This document shows, piece after piece, positions 33,734-46,449 of a stretch of DNA of 64,000 bases. Below the pieces are notes generated by a model. The model ran no database searches. It was not told the DNA's origin and worked only from the letters and a program-made list of their open reading frames with translations. The stretch comes from Siphonodentalium dalli. Lineage: Eukaryota > Mollusca > Scaphopoda > Gadilida > Siphonodentaliidae. The stretch lies in assembly GCA_032622095.1 (NCBI GenBank), contig CP136061.1:198138935-198202934 (forward strand), in the 5' to 3' direction. The translations under genes and the position numbers were made by a program. Position 1 is the first letter of the stretch. Each line of letters opens with the position of its first letter.

Positions 33734-34100
33734 TTAGTTAGCGAACGGGGATAATTTGAAGAGCAGAATAATGGGAACTATGTCTTTGGCCGGGGGATGC
33801 GCGCAGTTATACTGCGTTAAACATTCTTTCCAATAATGTATTTGCTGAGGACAGTCGCTTGTGTTGACAACCCTCCCTGTTTTTGTTTTGTTTTGGGACA
33901 TATACATGTATACGCGTTCGATTGGCGTCTCCCCCTTTTGGCTTACATCTGTATAGGCGGTTATTGTGCCACAAAAAATTGGCACCCACTTGTTTGTATT
34001 GGTTACTACTACATTTATTGTATCGGATTCCTGTAAATAATTATGATTTTCTGAACAGGTAGCTATAAACGCATTCCAGTTGTTGTCTTTCACTGTAACC
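33734..34100 (-). CDS. Candidate terminal exon of an unassigned, possibly extracellular protein
   Basis: The minus-strand acceptor TATCCCACAG ends at 34101. The frame starting at 34100 (one base of a split codon, then VTVKDNNW) stays open to a stop at 33734-33736, about 121 residues. There is no in-frame ATG near the start, which supports an internal or terminal exon rather than a complete gene. The opening ATCSENHN...DTINVVV resembles the F-G strands of an immunoglobulin-like domain, but that is a weak impression. A run of Cys residues (SDCPQQIHYWKECLTQYNC) follows. A signal-peptide-like exon lies 4 kb upstream on the same strand, but the phases (one base each side) do not join directly, so at least one further exon would be needed. 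Confidence 0.35.
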
Positions 34101-34439
34101 CTGTGGGATAAATATAGGTTATACTATATAAGCCAAATACAGCTAAATTTAAAACGCCCCATGGTGGTTTGATTGTATTATTGGCACGCTTTTGATACTT
34201 CCCGGTACGTATATAGTATGTCCCAGTGATAAAAAGAAGTCGATAAATAGGTTAACACTCTTATGTTAGAACAAACTCTGTTCCGGACTTTTCATCAGCG
34301 TGAAACAATTAACAAAGAGCGTTGATTGTTATTGTATTTCCTGAAATGGTAATAATAAGCCTTTCTCTCATTATTTGCGAAACAAAATGAAAACAGCTAC
34401 TTTATATATTTACTAGCAGGTTAGCCCGCCACCGGCGGC

Positions 34440-34870
34440 TTGTCCGAAACATGACATTTTTTTAATATTTTTTTTTAATTTTTAGCTCCACGCGTTTCAA
34501 TAAGAAAAATTTGTACCCGGTAGCTCCACCCGTTTCCGAGATCTGGTCTGCGCATGCGCGAAGCTGGCGTCGCACGGACTCGGCGACCCGATAAAATTTG
34601 TACCCGGCGCAAGATACATTCACATAGCAAATTTCAAGTCGATAGCTCCACCCGTTTCCGAGATCTCGTCTGCGCATGCGCTGCACGGGCGTCGCACGGG
34701 CTCGGCGACCCGATAAAATTTGTACCCGGCGCAAGATACATTCACATACCAAATTTCAAGTCGATAGCTCCACCCTTTTCCGATATCTCGTCTGCGCATG
34801 CGCTGCACGGGCGTCGCACGGGCTCGCCAATACGACAGCGACGACCACCTGGTCAAACTACACTCACGTA
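34440..34870. repeat. 122-bp GC-rich satellite, about 3.5 units
   Basis: TAGCTCCACCCGTTTCCGAG begins units at 34521, 34643 and 34765. Each carries CTGCGCATGCGC, GGGCGTCGCACGGGCTCGGC and ATAAAATTTGTACCCGGCGC. The array ends in ACTCACGTACCAAGTTTCGT followed by CCCGATCGG, a boundary also seen at about 60548-60575. Frames through it on both strands are by-products of the repeats. Confidence 0.92.
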
Positions 34871-35770
34871 CCAAGTTTCGTCCCGATCGGTCGAGGTGTT
34901 GGTATCTGATGCAAAAGACGAAATTGTGAGTGTTGGTCAATAGTCCCCGCCGTGAACCTCATCGTCGCAAAGAGCGGACAGTCAATTAACCCCGTTGTGA
35001 ACCTCAATCACCAACGCGACGTAAACATGTGTTGCGTTCTAAAAATAGGAAAGCATTTTCTCTCTGCATAATTCTGCAGATGCTAATAACGTTGCTCCCC
35101 GTAGGTAGCAATATCGTTGTTGTTGATATTTACGGCTTGGGGGCTATTTTCTTATTTAGCAAGTTTGAGCTCAATCGGTTCGAGTCTATAAAGGACACAC
35201 TCATATATATGACACTTCCCGTGGGTAGCAAGTTTGAGCTCAATCGGCATTCCCTGGAATTTCCCGTAGATTGGCAGATTCCAGTAGCTTTTTATAACGG
35301 TATATCTGGGGAGAAATCTGATGCTATATTCGTGATTATCTGGGATGATTTCGGTATATAACTATATACTGTAAAAACAAAGCGCGCCATCCGTGCTCAC
35401 AGGGTTGGTCAGAAACAAATGTTTTTTTAAATTTAATGTATGTTCCGTATATCTCTCTGCAGATGCAAATAGCGTTGAATGGCAAACAGACGCTCTTTAT
35501 AGAGATGCGTCAAAAACAAACGCTCATTAAATAATCACTTGATTAACCCACGCCGTGCCTTTGCGGTGATTTGAGATTGGAGAACGGGTGCTCTGAGCTT
35601 TTCTAAACTGCGACCACGGTCGTGTCGGTGGGATTTGACACTTACATAGGAAGTTTGAGCTCAATCTGTACACGCGTTTTGGATTCTATGAAGTACACAC
35701 ACACACACACACATACACACATATATACGAAGTCTCAAAATATATAGTATAGATAGATAGATATAGGACC
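34870..35770. repeat. Fragments sharing AAGTTTGAGCTCAATC and simple-sequence runs
   Basis: AAGTTTGAGCTCAATCGG occurs at about 35161 and 35229, with AAGTTTGAGCTCAATC at about 35650. These look like ends of the same dispersed element as the satellite. An (AC)n run lies at 35694-35720 and a short (GATA)n near 35750. A plus-strand frame of 110 codons (35029-35361) crosses these fragments and has no recognisable domain. Confidence 0.5.
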
Positions 35771-36627
35771 TTCGCAGGTTTTGTCATTCAGAGCACACGG
35801 GGCATGTTGATTTGTATTTCGTATAGTTATAACATGCATGAGCTGCGTAGTTTCATTTTCCGCTGAGTCCCGCTGGTTCCGGCCGTTTATAAGCTTGGCG
35901 TGACGCCACTTTATCTGATCATAATGAGCGATATAAAAATAAGATAAACATGTCCGTTTAAAGGCCCACTTAATTTTAACACCCAGATCACATTATATAA
36001 AATATATGCCATATTATATACCATTTGAAAGAGGAAGCTCCAAAACATTGTATTATTAACCAATCGGGTGTAACAAACTGTGAACATGTTGTTTTTGTTG
36101 AGGTACCGCGTGTTTTCTGTATTTAAGTTTCATCTTAACTGTACTGCAGTCTCCACAGTCTATAATTTTCAATGGAAGGGGAATAACTCTATATCATAGT
36201 TTGAATTGTGTTGCATTGTGGGAGCGAAACGGGGGAAATGTTTCTATGATTTCTGTTATATTATATTACTCCTGAGACACAGCCGTTCCAAATGGTGACG
36301 AATTATAGTATTTTAATCATATTTTGTGTCATAGATTCTATTTAAATCCGTATATCAAGGCATTATAAAAAATAAACGGTGACTCAAAAATTAAATGGAC
36401 CTTTAACTTATTCAAGGATTCCAAATTAAACATCTGTTCTGAATTCAATGATAATATAAACAATATAATGTACATGGCAGCACAACAGCGGTGTATATAC
36501 ATGCAGCTATTTAATGATATTAATGTCTTTAATCACCAATATGTATTGTTACAGGGGATCAAGTTGAAAGTAACTGCACAACTCGATAAACTCTGGATAT
36601 CTCAGGCTATTTTTCAAACCGCACACA
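35770..36627. other. Unassigned AT-rich stretch
   Basis: No gene or clear repeat seen. Confidence 0.35.
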
Positions 36628-37086
36628 TTAAGGGTACTCAATATGATTCGATGGTCCCCATATGATCAGATTCCAACAACAACAACAACATTGATTGAAA
36701 TGCCGCTTCAGTTAGTATACTCGATAAATTGCCCAAAATAATACTAACCACGGGCAAATATAGCATAAAATTGCCCAAAACGTGTTAATTATCAACATTT
36801 TGTTCAACGAAACATGGCCGGATTTTCAAATTTATAATATCCAAAGCCACTTGATTTTAGAGTTATCCATCTTTATCCGCAGTTTTGTCCGAGACAATCG
36901 CCATGACGATTTTTTCCAGGCCACCAATAAGTACATATCTCGAGAAATATCAAATTTCAAAAATCGATATCTGATCACTCAGAGCTTTGATGGGTGGGTT
37001 CCTCGACTCGAATAAAATATTTTAGCCCCCCCCCAAGCCAACAAAGTAGTAATTTGGGAGCGTTAATTCGGATTATGCATCTTTAA
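36628..37086. mobile_element. TACTCAATCCGATC-family element, long copy
   Basis: The left end TTAAGGGTACTCAATATGATTC and right end AATTCGGATTATGCATCTTTAA are inverted relatives. Internal words include GAGCTTTGATGGGTGGGTTC, CTTGATTTTAGAGTTATCC and an (AAC)n run. It is longer than the 15043 copy because it keeps a ~200-bp middle shared with 56643, 60185 and 61071. Confidence 0.72.
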
Positions 37087-37089
37087 GAG

Positions 37090-38110
37090 TATTCGTAACA
37101 AATCTGGTTAAATTAATCGTATACCTCACAAGTCCCTGCTGTTTCAGCGTCTTATGTCAGTGAAAACTCTTGTAAATCCTCGATATGGACAACGAGCTGA
37201 TTGATACATGTTTAACAGCATACATGTATTTACAATGGCATGCGTGTCCAGTGAACTATGGGTGGCACTGCACCAGCTCGCCTCCTGTACACGTGCACGT
37301 TTTATAGTACCCATGCACATAAGTGTCAACAATATGGGGGATGCCACATTGTCGTGGACCCACCTTGCACAGCAAAAGCAATATATATAGTATGCATATG
37401 CTGCACAATATGTCGTCAGAGTAGTTTTAGAACAGTGAGCTATAGTGAAATTAAAGTCACGGAAACCCAAAAGACTCAATAATTACTAACTGATTTTTAA
37501 AAATGGCGTGATTCTACATATATTATAGAATTATAAACATAAATGTATGTGGATGAGTGTACAATAGCGTTTGAGCCCCGATAATATATATGCACATCAC
37601 ACACCAACATGGATTATTATGTTTTTGCACTAAAACTTCAGCTGTAAAATCCAGTTTCCAGTATATTTTGTTGTCTATTGTGTGTATAGCTGTGTTCACG
37701 TGCTATATTTCCATACTACAGTATATGTATAATAAGGCCGTTATCAAAATGTTTGAAATATAGCAGCAACGTTATACTCTGTTGGTATCTTAGAATTATG
37801 ATTGTTATTGTGATATAATTATGACATAGTGATGAATCTAATGACACATCTTATATCGAACATAAACACAGATCTAGAGTCGTTAGATATATAAGACATG
37901 AACGTGGGTAATCAGTCGTCTGTATATTTGCTAATCTCCATTGAATTGACTGATGTTTCGGGACCTTTAACTGCACTCAACAAACGTTATTTGTCGTGCT
38001 ACGGGGACACAATTTAAGAGGACAATAGACTTGTCGCATGAAATGTTAACCTGCAGTACATATATATGTGCCTTTAACAATAAAGCACGTTACAGAACAG
38101 TTAAGTCTTA
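37090..38110. other. Unassigned stretch
   Basis: A minus-strand frame of 111 codons (37144-37479) is Cys-rich in part, but it has no consistent start, splice sites or family match. Otherwise AT-rich. Confidence 0.3.
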
Positions 38111-38111
38111 C

Positions 38112-38157
38112 CTGAACACAGACCAGTGATCAATAAGAACGTAAACGCCAAAAACAT
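38112..38157 (-). CDS. Candidate signal-peptide exon
   Basis: On the minus strand an ATG at 38157 opens MFLAFTFLLITGLCSG, a compact hydrophobic core with a small-residue end typical of a secretory signal peptide. It is followed at once by a strong donor, TTCAG|GTAAGA. The exon would be 46 nt (phase 1). No downstream exon with matching phase was proven. The candidate exon at 34100-33734 is on the same strand. Short signal-peptide exons are common in animal secreted proteins, but a match this short can arise by chance. Confidence 0.3.
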
Positions 38158-38159
38158 AA

Positions 38160-39840
38160 TTCACACATTCGCACACACGTGCACATCACGTAAAGAACTC
38201 CAAGATCATGTACATTTGTGTTGAAAATCTCTCCGACCAGGAAGTTCTAATCTTGTGTATGCATCTCCCCATTGAGAGGGGTGTTTACTGGGGCGTTCAA
38301 AAGTGTATTGCTATATATGCTATACCGCGTACAATGCGAATTCGGATAATCAAGTGACATAGCGTGTGTGCAATTAAAGCGTTCCGAACATTCACTCATG
38401 TATTCAATGGGGTGTATTACCTGTCACGTGATTTTGACATTCTTGAAAAAGGATGTTTGCTGTGCATGGCCATATTCAATATGATCTGACATAACCGATT
38501 GTGAGATATCATTAATAACATTTCCAGCGCACACAGACCACAATAAAAAATAAATTAGACATCATTATCCTCACACCCTGCATGCATGCATATATTAAAG
38601 GTAACTCCCCTTACATTGGAAAACTGTTTTTTGTAGTTTTTTCTTCAAACTTAACAGTTATTATGGAAGATTCAGTCATCCCTACGTGCATTATGATATC
38701 TTAAATGTATATTGCTGAGACCATGGGGTATCTGTGGTATCACATATAACATGTTCTGGTTGAAACTGTGACAAGTAAACACAAATAGTAATAATAGGCC
38801 ACTGGGTCACAAGTCCTCCGAAAAGAGGTCGGATTTTATTTGTGCCGGTGACTTCATAAAATCAAAATAATAGCATTAATTTATGGCGAAGCCACAGAGG
38901 GGGCGGTCTGCAACCATAACCCGTACACAGAGGTGAAAAAAAAGCCGCCCAACCAGGGACCCACCACCCCGTTACGTGCAAAACAAATTATTTTGTCCTC
39001 CGACAAATTGGGGACCAACCCCTCTTTTTCCATGCTTTTTACACTTACAGCAGCACTTTTTAAATGAAATAACGCCTAACGTTTGTATTCTGACAAATGG
39101 AACATTTAGCCTGAAGTTAATGCTGACTAAATAAATGTACACAAATCTCTCAGTGATAAACTATCTGATGCAGATTTCTCTGTTAACCGTGAATCCAAAT
39201 TTCATATTTGTCAGCGTACATGACTAAGATTTGTCTTTGCTAATTTGCAACTAAATATGTTTATCTAAAGTTCTGACTCACTTCAGTAGGTCACCTTTGA
39301 TGATTTCGAGTTACATGTATAGTTCTAATTATTTGCATAAAACCCATGATGCACACGAATGTGATTGTTCTAATTAATAGCACCGGTATCTTGTATTTTT
39401 TATATTTTGTACATCTGCATGTATTTGACCATTGTCCCATTATATTCAATTTTTGATAGCCAATGGGTGCATATTTAGACATATTATTCTGATCTGCTAC
39501 AGACAACTTCTTAATTATACCTGGCTATGGATCGCTATACTGTCATATGCCATCGCACACATATCATAGGTATCAATCTGCATCAATTAGGTTACTATTG
39601 AGTGAAACATATCAAGATGTATCACGATAACTGATATCATGTCCATTCTATATTAACAGGATATCATACAATTTAATTTTTATTTCTATTTTATTGTAAA
39701 ATATTTCTGCAGTTAATCTGATCGAGTTAATTAAAAGTTATACGATAAAACTGTTGTTACTGTCCATGGTATGGCGAACGGTTCCAAACATACTGGAGTA
39801 GACTTGATACCTCGGTATATTAAAGCACTTCAGTATTGCA
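38160..39840. other. Unassigned stretch upstream of the candidate signal-peptide exon
   Basis: Short frames only. A CCCAACCAGGGACCCACCACCCC / TTGGGGACCAACCCC region near 38950-39020 resembles the G/C-run family weakly. Confidence 0.3.
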
Positions 39841-39849
39841 AAATACATG

Positions 39850-40060
39850 TATAAATTCACCCTCCTACCAAAAGGGTGTTATTTAGGCTTCGGAGAAATA
39901 GAAAAAGTCTCATTGTTTGTAAATAATTAGGATTAAAAACCACCAGGAAGCAAATTGGAAGCACCGGAAAAAATGAGATTTTCTGGGCTGCGGACCACCC
40001 ACCCACATCGGCCCTGTGCACATAAGCCCCCCCCCCCTGAAACCGCCAGATATAAAACAT
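39850..40060. repeat. G/C-run repeat family, copy
   Basis: ATTCACCCTCCTACC at the left, CACCGGAAAAAATGAGATTTTC in the middle and a C-run (about 40027-40037) at the right are in keeping with the 14581 and 33030 copies. Confidence 0.5.
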
Positions 40061-40069
40061 CGCTTCCAC

Positions 40070-41650
40070 CTTGGAATGTATCTATTGTTGACACATCTAT
40101 ATATATAGTGCTATACGTTGAAATCTATAAGCGAAGTAAATCCGATAATGCAATTTGAATTATACAACAAAACTCCGTCAGAATCACCCGGGCCTGATAC
40201 AAATTCGTTAAGTACTTCTCCAGGACTTTCACATATGTATTCTATACACATAATTTAATAGAATTCTGTCAGATAGTATTCAAGTTATCGTCCGTACACT
40301 AAATGTTTTCCGCCCAGTGGATTGATGTGCGGAATGGCGGACGGACGGATGGAAAGACGCTTATTTACATGTATACATGTACATATACAGTTTACTGAAA
40401 CTATGTGGATGGATACTGCGTCACTAGAATGTGTGTTCTGTCTGTCAGTTCTCGTTTAATCATTTCTGTGGATACGATTACGGTTTCGATAAGCCAAGCA
40501 TGCGCACGCGATATTTCATGCAATCGCCCATCCGATTAACCCCATAATTCAGTACAATATAATAACAGTTTGAACGGCACTATTTACTCACAAACTGACG
40601 GACTCAATTGGTAACAACATAATTAAATGCACAATGATAATGGCAATCAAAACCACATCACCTTACTACGAGTGGCAAAAAGTTTAAATGGCATTATTTT
40701 ATCACAAACCGACTCGTATTGGTCAATTCTGCGAAAATATTGTTGGACCGTCCGGACAATTTAAGACTGCATGCATGCTATTAGCTATTCGTAATTCTTA
40801 TCAGTAGTAATTCATTATACGAAATTTGTCCAGTAACCTATTATTACGAAGGCCGACTATCTATGGATATAACAAGCTTTTCTTCGCGCATCAGGGTATA
40901 GGTTCCTGGAACAAACACATTAGTCCTCTCACATACATGTATGCCAAATGTATTGTTAGCGGACGAGACACATTACCAACGCTTTGTGTGCAAATTTTTT
41001 TCGCGATATCCTTTGAGCACCCATCCCCTACGAATTATTTCTCAGCCAATTCAACCATCTACACGGTCTTTCCTCTACCAGTAAAAATGACAACGTCGTG
41101 ATATGTCATAGTGGCCCAATGGCTTAGGACCAACATTTCGCAACATGTTATCGCAACATGCATGTACAATCTTGCCAGCCTGATATTTATATTGAACCAT
41201 CTCCTTTCAATAACAAGTTAAGAACAAATATTAACAATACCTACATACATCAGTTAAGACGGTATAGTTGTTGAAAAACGAGGGAATTAGTAAACTTTAT
41301 GACCTTATAACAATACAACAAAGACAATATTATTTTTGGTGTCAGGATCCACGCACATATAGTGTGTGACTTTGAACTTTGAAACATATATGACGATATT
41401 TTACGAGCCATTATTATTCTGTTCTGTTAAGCGTGCTTCGTGTGCAGGTCTTAATGACAGTTTGTCGATTGTATCATTTACATATTAATGTGTTGCGCTG
41501 AGACAAGGCCAATCACATCCATGTAATTATGACTTCTTGTAAATAACTTTTTTGTTGTGACAATTCCTCTTTATTCTCGTAGCTACCGAATTGCGAGATT
41601 AATTTGTCATTTTGTCTATAGGGTGCACTATCTATTGTGTACCTATAGCA
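40070..41650. other. Unassigned stretch
   Basis: A GGCGGACGGACGGATGG microsatellite-like end lies near 40333. No gene recognised. Confidence 0.3.
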
Positions 41651-41659
41651 GGGTGACAT

Positions 41660-41790
41660 GGCGTTGCCCATATTCAAGTGATGTGGAACACTCCGCAGGG
41701 GAAATTTGATTATACTATAGAGAATACGCATGTACTCTTGCTCTTTCTCATACATTTTATACACAAATGGGGATCACAAAATGTAATTAT
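41660..41790. repeat. Copy of the dispersed end fragment seen at 3235 and 47455
   Basis: GATGTGGAACACTCC...ACATTTTATACACAAATGGGGATCAC parallels the 3235-3330 segment. Confidence 0.45.
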
Positions 41791-42459
41791 AGATTGTCAC
41801 ATTATTCCAGATAGGATAAAGACCGAGTACTTGGTCGTCAAGTGGTTTCACTAAAGTGGCACGCATTTTCCTAAAAGCTAACCAAATATTATATCGTTAA
41901 ATCTTCTAATGACGACCTCGCCCATAACTTTGGCATCTTCAAACAGCACCATGCAGTATATTCCTCGTATAGTCTAAATTCCAACAATAAATTTAAAGGT
42001 CATTTCGAACCAACACGGTTTCATCAACTCTGGTTCCCCTACAGCTCCCCGTCGGCAACGTCACACAAGGGCGGGAACCTACGTCATAAATTGTTCTAAA
42101 ATGGCAGTAAGATGTCTCACACATTTTTGTTCAACTCTGCGAAATACTCAACCAGAAAGATAACAAATTGGCTATGCATCACTTTTGATAGGTCACTATG
42201 AATCCAGTGATTCACTTCCCAATATATATATGACTGTTGAGACGATATAAATGTTCAAGTGACCTTATATGTGTCAAACGCCAAATTACCCTTAATACGA
42301 ACCTGTTCGAGAGCACATTAGTATAATAGTTACTGATTTCTTTGGAAAATATAGAACAAACGGATGCTGAAATTGCGAGGGAATTATTGCCATGCCGAAG
42401 CTATGCAAACTTTCAACGACACCATTAGAGTCATGGGGATGCCTAAATCTAGATATAGT

Positions 42460-42740
42460 TTTAGTAATAATTTAGGGTAAACTGTTTTCTGGTGCCCTCC
42501 TCTCCCCAAATATCCAGCCGCAATACGACGCTGTCTTTAAGCCCACACCATTACATTAATTTTTGCAAAGTGATGATGACATCATTATAAGTTTGGAGAT
42601 AATCGGTAATATTTTTTTCACTTTTCCCCTCCATTCTCATCGCTGATCGAATAGTGCCAATTTGATTTCTTTAATCCACACAATTAGATTCCTTTGGATC
42701 GATTGGACTTTCCATTCTCCAACAATTTCTCAAATATTAA
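42460..42740. repeat. Short copy of the ~135-bp satellite
   Basis: GGTGCCCTCCTCTCC, ACGCTGTCTTTAAGCCCACAC, ATTATAAGTTTGGAGATAATCGG and CACAATTAGATTCCT follow the order of the 4270-5560 array, with about two units. Confidence 0.6.
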
Positions 42741-44420
42741 GTATATAACCTCGATCGAAGGACAAGAAAACATCTTGTCACATTCTGAGACATATGAACA
42801 GATTTCTTTCTGACCGACACACCGTAAAGATACATCGGTCACAACTAATCATTCCTGGTGCAATGGTCGACCAGACGCGATCTGTATATTTTTAAAACAC
42901 AAAAGACATTTTTTCAGACAGCTGCCATGTTCACTGTGGGGAAATGCTGCAATGGTTTGATAATATCATCTGAACCATCATTATTCCTCTGAGTTTTCTA
43001 ATACAATGTGAGTATTTAAAGACAATGTGTCATAATTGTATAATTCGAGATTTGGTCCAAAATGAAAACAGTTCTTAATAGGTACATGTGCATTTTATTT
43101 GTTTCTGCAATCTACATACACAACACTATTTTTCTATCTGAAATGATACCGTCTTAAATTTACATTTGCAATTATGAAAATCGAATCACATGTTTATTGG
43201 AACTTTGTTTTTTTTTCTGTTGGACGGTATTGCAGTCAGCTCTCCCAGCGTCGAATGTGTACGCTATTTATAAAACCCACGTCGGGACGCTTCGCGAAAT
43301 TATACAGTATGTAATTAGGCATCATGCAGACACTTCTATACGGCGACAGACGCATGCATCGAAAACCACGTTGATTTCCTTTGTAATACAACATGCCGGG
43401 ATGCTTACTTTACGCCGTTCGGATACATAATTCCCAACGTTCTTGTCAACAGCCTTCCTTACCAACTGCAATCGCTTTGATCTGTTAAATACCAGGCATG
43501 TGTCGAAATAATATCATATATCGAATGTCGTTGTAATTTTAAATGTGTCGTCATGGGTTTGTCTCAATATGATCGGATGTACCGTAGATGCTCAGAAAAT
43601 ATGTCGGCAATCTGTTTCTTGTTTCCCTGACATATAGACTGCTCGTTTACATTTTTCGCACGATAGGCTGTATCTATGATATTTTTAGTCCCACAAGTCA
43701 CATGTTTCGGCATCCGGAACGTGTTTAGACCATCATAACTCAATACGTCAATCGTGTGTACCTTTCGAAGCGATGTCTGGTTTAGCTGGTCGTAACAATT
43801 CGTCGGTTTTTCGCGTGAACCAGATTATCTGCGATGTTAACGTCTCTTCCATAAGCCATCCCATGCTCATGTTTCCGACTTCAGAAACATATTCGAAATC
43901 CCTCCCTTTCGGTCCCTCCCGGCTTATAAGTCATATGACGTTAGGGTTGGTTAGAGAACCGAGAGGCCGGGCTCAGTTCCTGGTTCTCACACAAGTCCAT
44001 TATAACTACATTCATTGTGTTTTGGAAATGAACCTCTTGATTTTGTTCACATACATTTATGTAAGCAATAATTATTTCAGCTGTGACACTTTGCATATCT
44101 TCACAACTTGAGTTAGTGTGCATCGTGCTTGCAGATCTCCGTGATCACACATCCATACATAGGATGTAAGCACTTATTTCGCTCATAACTATCGAGATGA
44201 CATTACTGATATGCATATCCAACTCCGCATTCCAACATCACCACTTATATGCAACACTCATGAAATGACGCATGTAAACCACTTCATATTTGAACTCAAC
44301 ACATCCACCGGTTTGGAAGTAAAATGGGCCAAACATGGTAGTGTACTCGATACGAACGCTCAGGAAGACACCGAGTACATTCCATATATAGCTAAGCCCG
44401 CGTTCACACACTGCCAAAAA
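42740..44420. other. Unassigned stretch
   Basis: Several open frames of 77-112 codons occur on the plus strand (43197-43430, 43773-44111, 44211-44447). None shows a domain, convincing splice sites or a paralogue, and I do not call them genes. Confidence 0.3.
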
Positions 44421-44960
44421 TATTTTCCCAATTCAGGAAAAAAATAATCTTGAAATGAGATATTATCTTGGGAGAATAGCTAGAAAAATAAGAAAAACAT
44501 ATTTTCTAGGTCAAGAAATGAAAGGGTAGGATAATTTCTTGTCTGAGAAAATTTCTTTAAGAAAACACAGTAATCTTAGTAAGAAAATCCTAGTAAAAAA
44601 ATCTTAGTATAGATTTTTTTTCTTAATGTAGGAAAGATTGTTTTTCTCACATAAGTTTATTTTTCTTGAAATAAGATAAGTTTAAGATACTGCGATTATC
44701 TTGGGAGAATAGCTAGAAATTTAAGAAAGCTATACAATTAATCTAGAACAAGAAATTATATTTTCTATAGTAAGAAATATCGTCAAGATATTTTTTCTTA
44801 AGTGATGCCAATTTTTTCTAGAATGAGATTTTCTCAAGCAGGAAAATAAATCTAAGTGAGGAAAACAAGTTTTCTTAACTAGGAATATTTTCCCCAATTA
44901 GGAAAGATATATTAGAAAACAATTCTTAATTAAGAAAAACATTTAATTTTAAATTAATAT
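44420..44960. repeat. Degenerate A/T-rich array of AAGAAAAT/TCTTG words
   Basis: GATTATCTTGGGAGAATAGC is present at about 44461 and 44693, with many CTAGAAA, TCTTAGTAAGAAAAT and TTTTCTTA words between them. This suggests an old duplication of a ~230-bp unit. No coding sequence. Confidence 0.55.
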
Positions 44961-45065
44961 ATAATTTCAATTGTGTTTTAAAATATACAATTGACATTTA
45001 TTCTGAATATAAAAACTTGTAAATATCATTGTTAAATGTATAATAGAGACAATAAGGGGGCTTAA

Positions 45066-45557
45066 AGGCACGGGAGGCCTTAGTTGTCGAAAATATTCAT
45101 ATTTGTTTCAATCACCGTAAACAGAAAAACATTAAAACGCATACAGTTTTGTTCATATAAACATGACCATCGCGTAAACAGCATGCTATCATAAAGACCT
45201 ACTATATTTTACCTAAGCAGGAGCCTGATTGTGTTACAGAAGGCAGCACAGTGTTACTGGCTAATCACACACAAATGATATAAATGCTCTTTATTCGTTC
45301 CATATCAAAATTCAGCAACAATGAACGCTCTTTATGTTTACCATCATAATATAAACAAACACCAGGAAAGTACCTTTTTATGCTTTTGTTTACATAAGAA
45401 TGGTCAAACATATGACAATAACATACTGTTTATGCGATATTTCTTATTTGTATACGGACAAAGTCTGTCTGCATTTTAATATTCTTTCTGTTTGTGGCGG
45501 TTTTTGACCGGTGGAAATATTTTCACAGCATACCCACCGCCAAGGCCTCCCGTACCT
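45066..45557. mobile_element. TTAA-flanked (piggyBac-type) non-autonomous element, copy 1
   Basis: The ends AGGCACGGGAGGCCTT and AAGGCCTCCCGTACCT are inverted repeats. They are flanked on both sides by TTAA (45062-45065 and 45558-45561), the piggyBac target site. The 492-bp interior carries two (A)ACGCTCTTTAT-type words (about 45290, 45330) and no transposase. A related copy in opposite orientation lies at about 54786-55232. Confidence 0.88.
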
Positions 45558-45559
45558 TT

Positions 45560-46225
45560 AAACTTTAAATATACAGTCAACAATTTCTCGTTACAGTTAT
45601 GGGTTTCTAAAATTGCAAGTGGCCAAACAAGATACTGTGTACATTCGCGAAATGAAACTATACAAAGTACCTGTATCTTGTTCTGCCTCTTAAAATTGTA
45701 TAAACCTATATACGCAACAAAAAATATATTGATTGCTAATATTACATCCCGACACATGATTTTCAATATATTTATAGAAAGAGTTACCTCAAATCTGTCG
45801 GTTGCAAAAATAATATATAACAATTTCTGTTATTTGAGTATCCAGTTCAAACGATAGGATAAAAAATCATCACACATGACAAAACAAGCACTGTATGTGC
45901 CTTAATAAACATCGTAACCCTGTATTTTTAAATGCACATATTCTAGGACGGGTGATGTGTAATAAACACAGAAAGACACTTGTATTAATGGATTTGTTGA
46001 TACAGCACTTGTGCCATTGAGGAAAGATAGAACTCTAGGGTGTGCTGTTCATTCCGTCATTGTGCGCTAGCACTCGTGTCATATCAACAAACCCATAAAC
46101 AAAATTGTGTAATTCTAAGTATATACAGCATGGTTTCAATAGCTGTTTCATGAATCATGCAGATTGCAGGTTTACTGTTCAGGTACTAGCCCAAGTCTTT
46201 TCGGTATGCAACAGCTTGAGATATC
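45560..46225. other. Unassigned stretch
   Basis: AT-rich. Overlapping frames on both strands (45476-45857) begin inside the TTAA element and show no domain. Confidence 0.3.
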
Positions 46226-46230
46226 GAATA

Positions 46231-46443
46231 CAGTAATGCCCAGAGTATAATCGACTCCTTAAACACAGTAGAATTATGGGTAACTTTTCAGGATTTAGTC
46301 GGAAATATGGCTTGTTGCCATTCATCAGAAAGCTCTCTGAGAGCTTTCCGATGAATGGCAACAAGCCATATTTCCAACTAAATCCTGAAAAGTTACCCAT
46401 AATTCTGCTGTGGTTAAGGAGTTGATTACTTAGAGCATTACTG
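46231..46443. mobile_element. TA-flanked fold-back element, CAGTAATGCCC family, copy 3
   Basis: The ends are CAGTAATGCCCAGAGTATAA and the complement-type AGAGCATTACTG. The arms are nearly perfect, with GAGAGCTTTCCGATGAATGGC at the centre. TA flanks the left and CA the right, so one flank has mutated or the end is slightly different. Confidence 0.87.
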
Positions 46444-46449
46444 CAGTTG

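Noticed and set aside
34462-34943. Four ORFs of 77-129 codons on both strands
   Set aside because: They follow the 122-bp satellite and repeat Arg/Ala-rich words. No independent coding evidence.
37144-37479. 111-codon minus-strand ORF with many cysteines as the middle exon of the candidate secreted gene
   Set aside because: Phase and splice sites could be forced only with a weak acceptor (GTGCAG) and the peptide shows no domain. Not supported.
42740-44450. Three plus-strand ORFs of 77-112 codons as a host gene
   Set aside because: No domain, start context, splice-site pattern or repeat relationship gives support.
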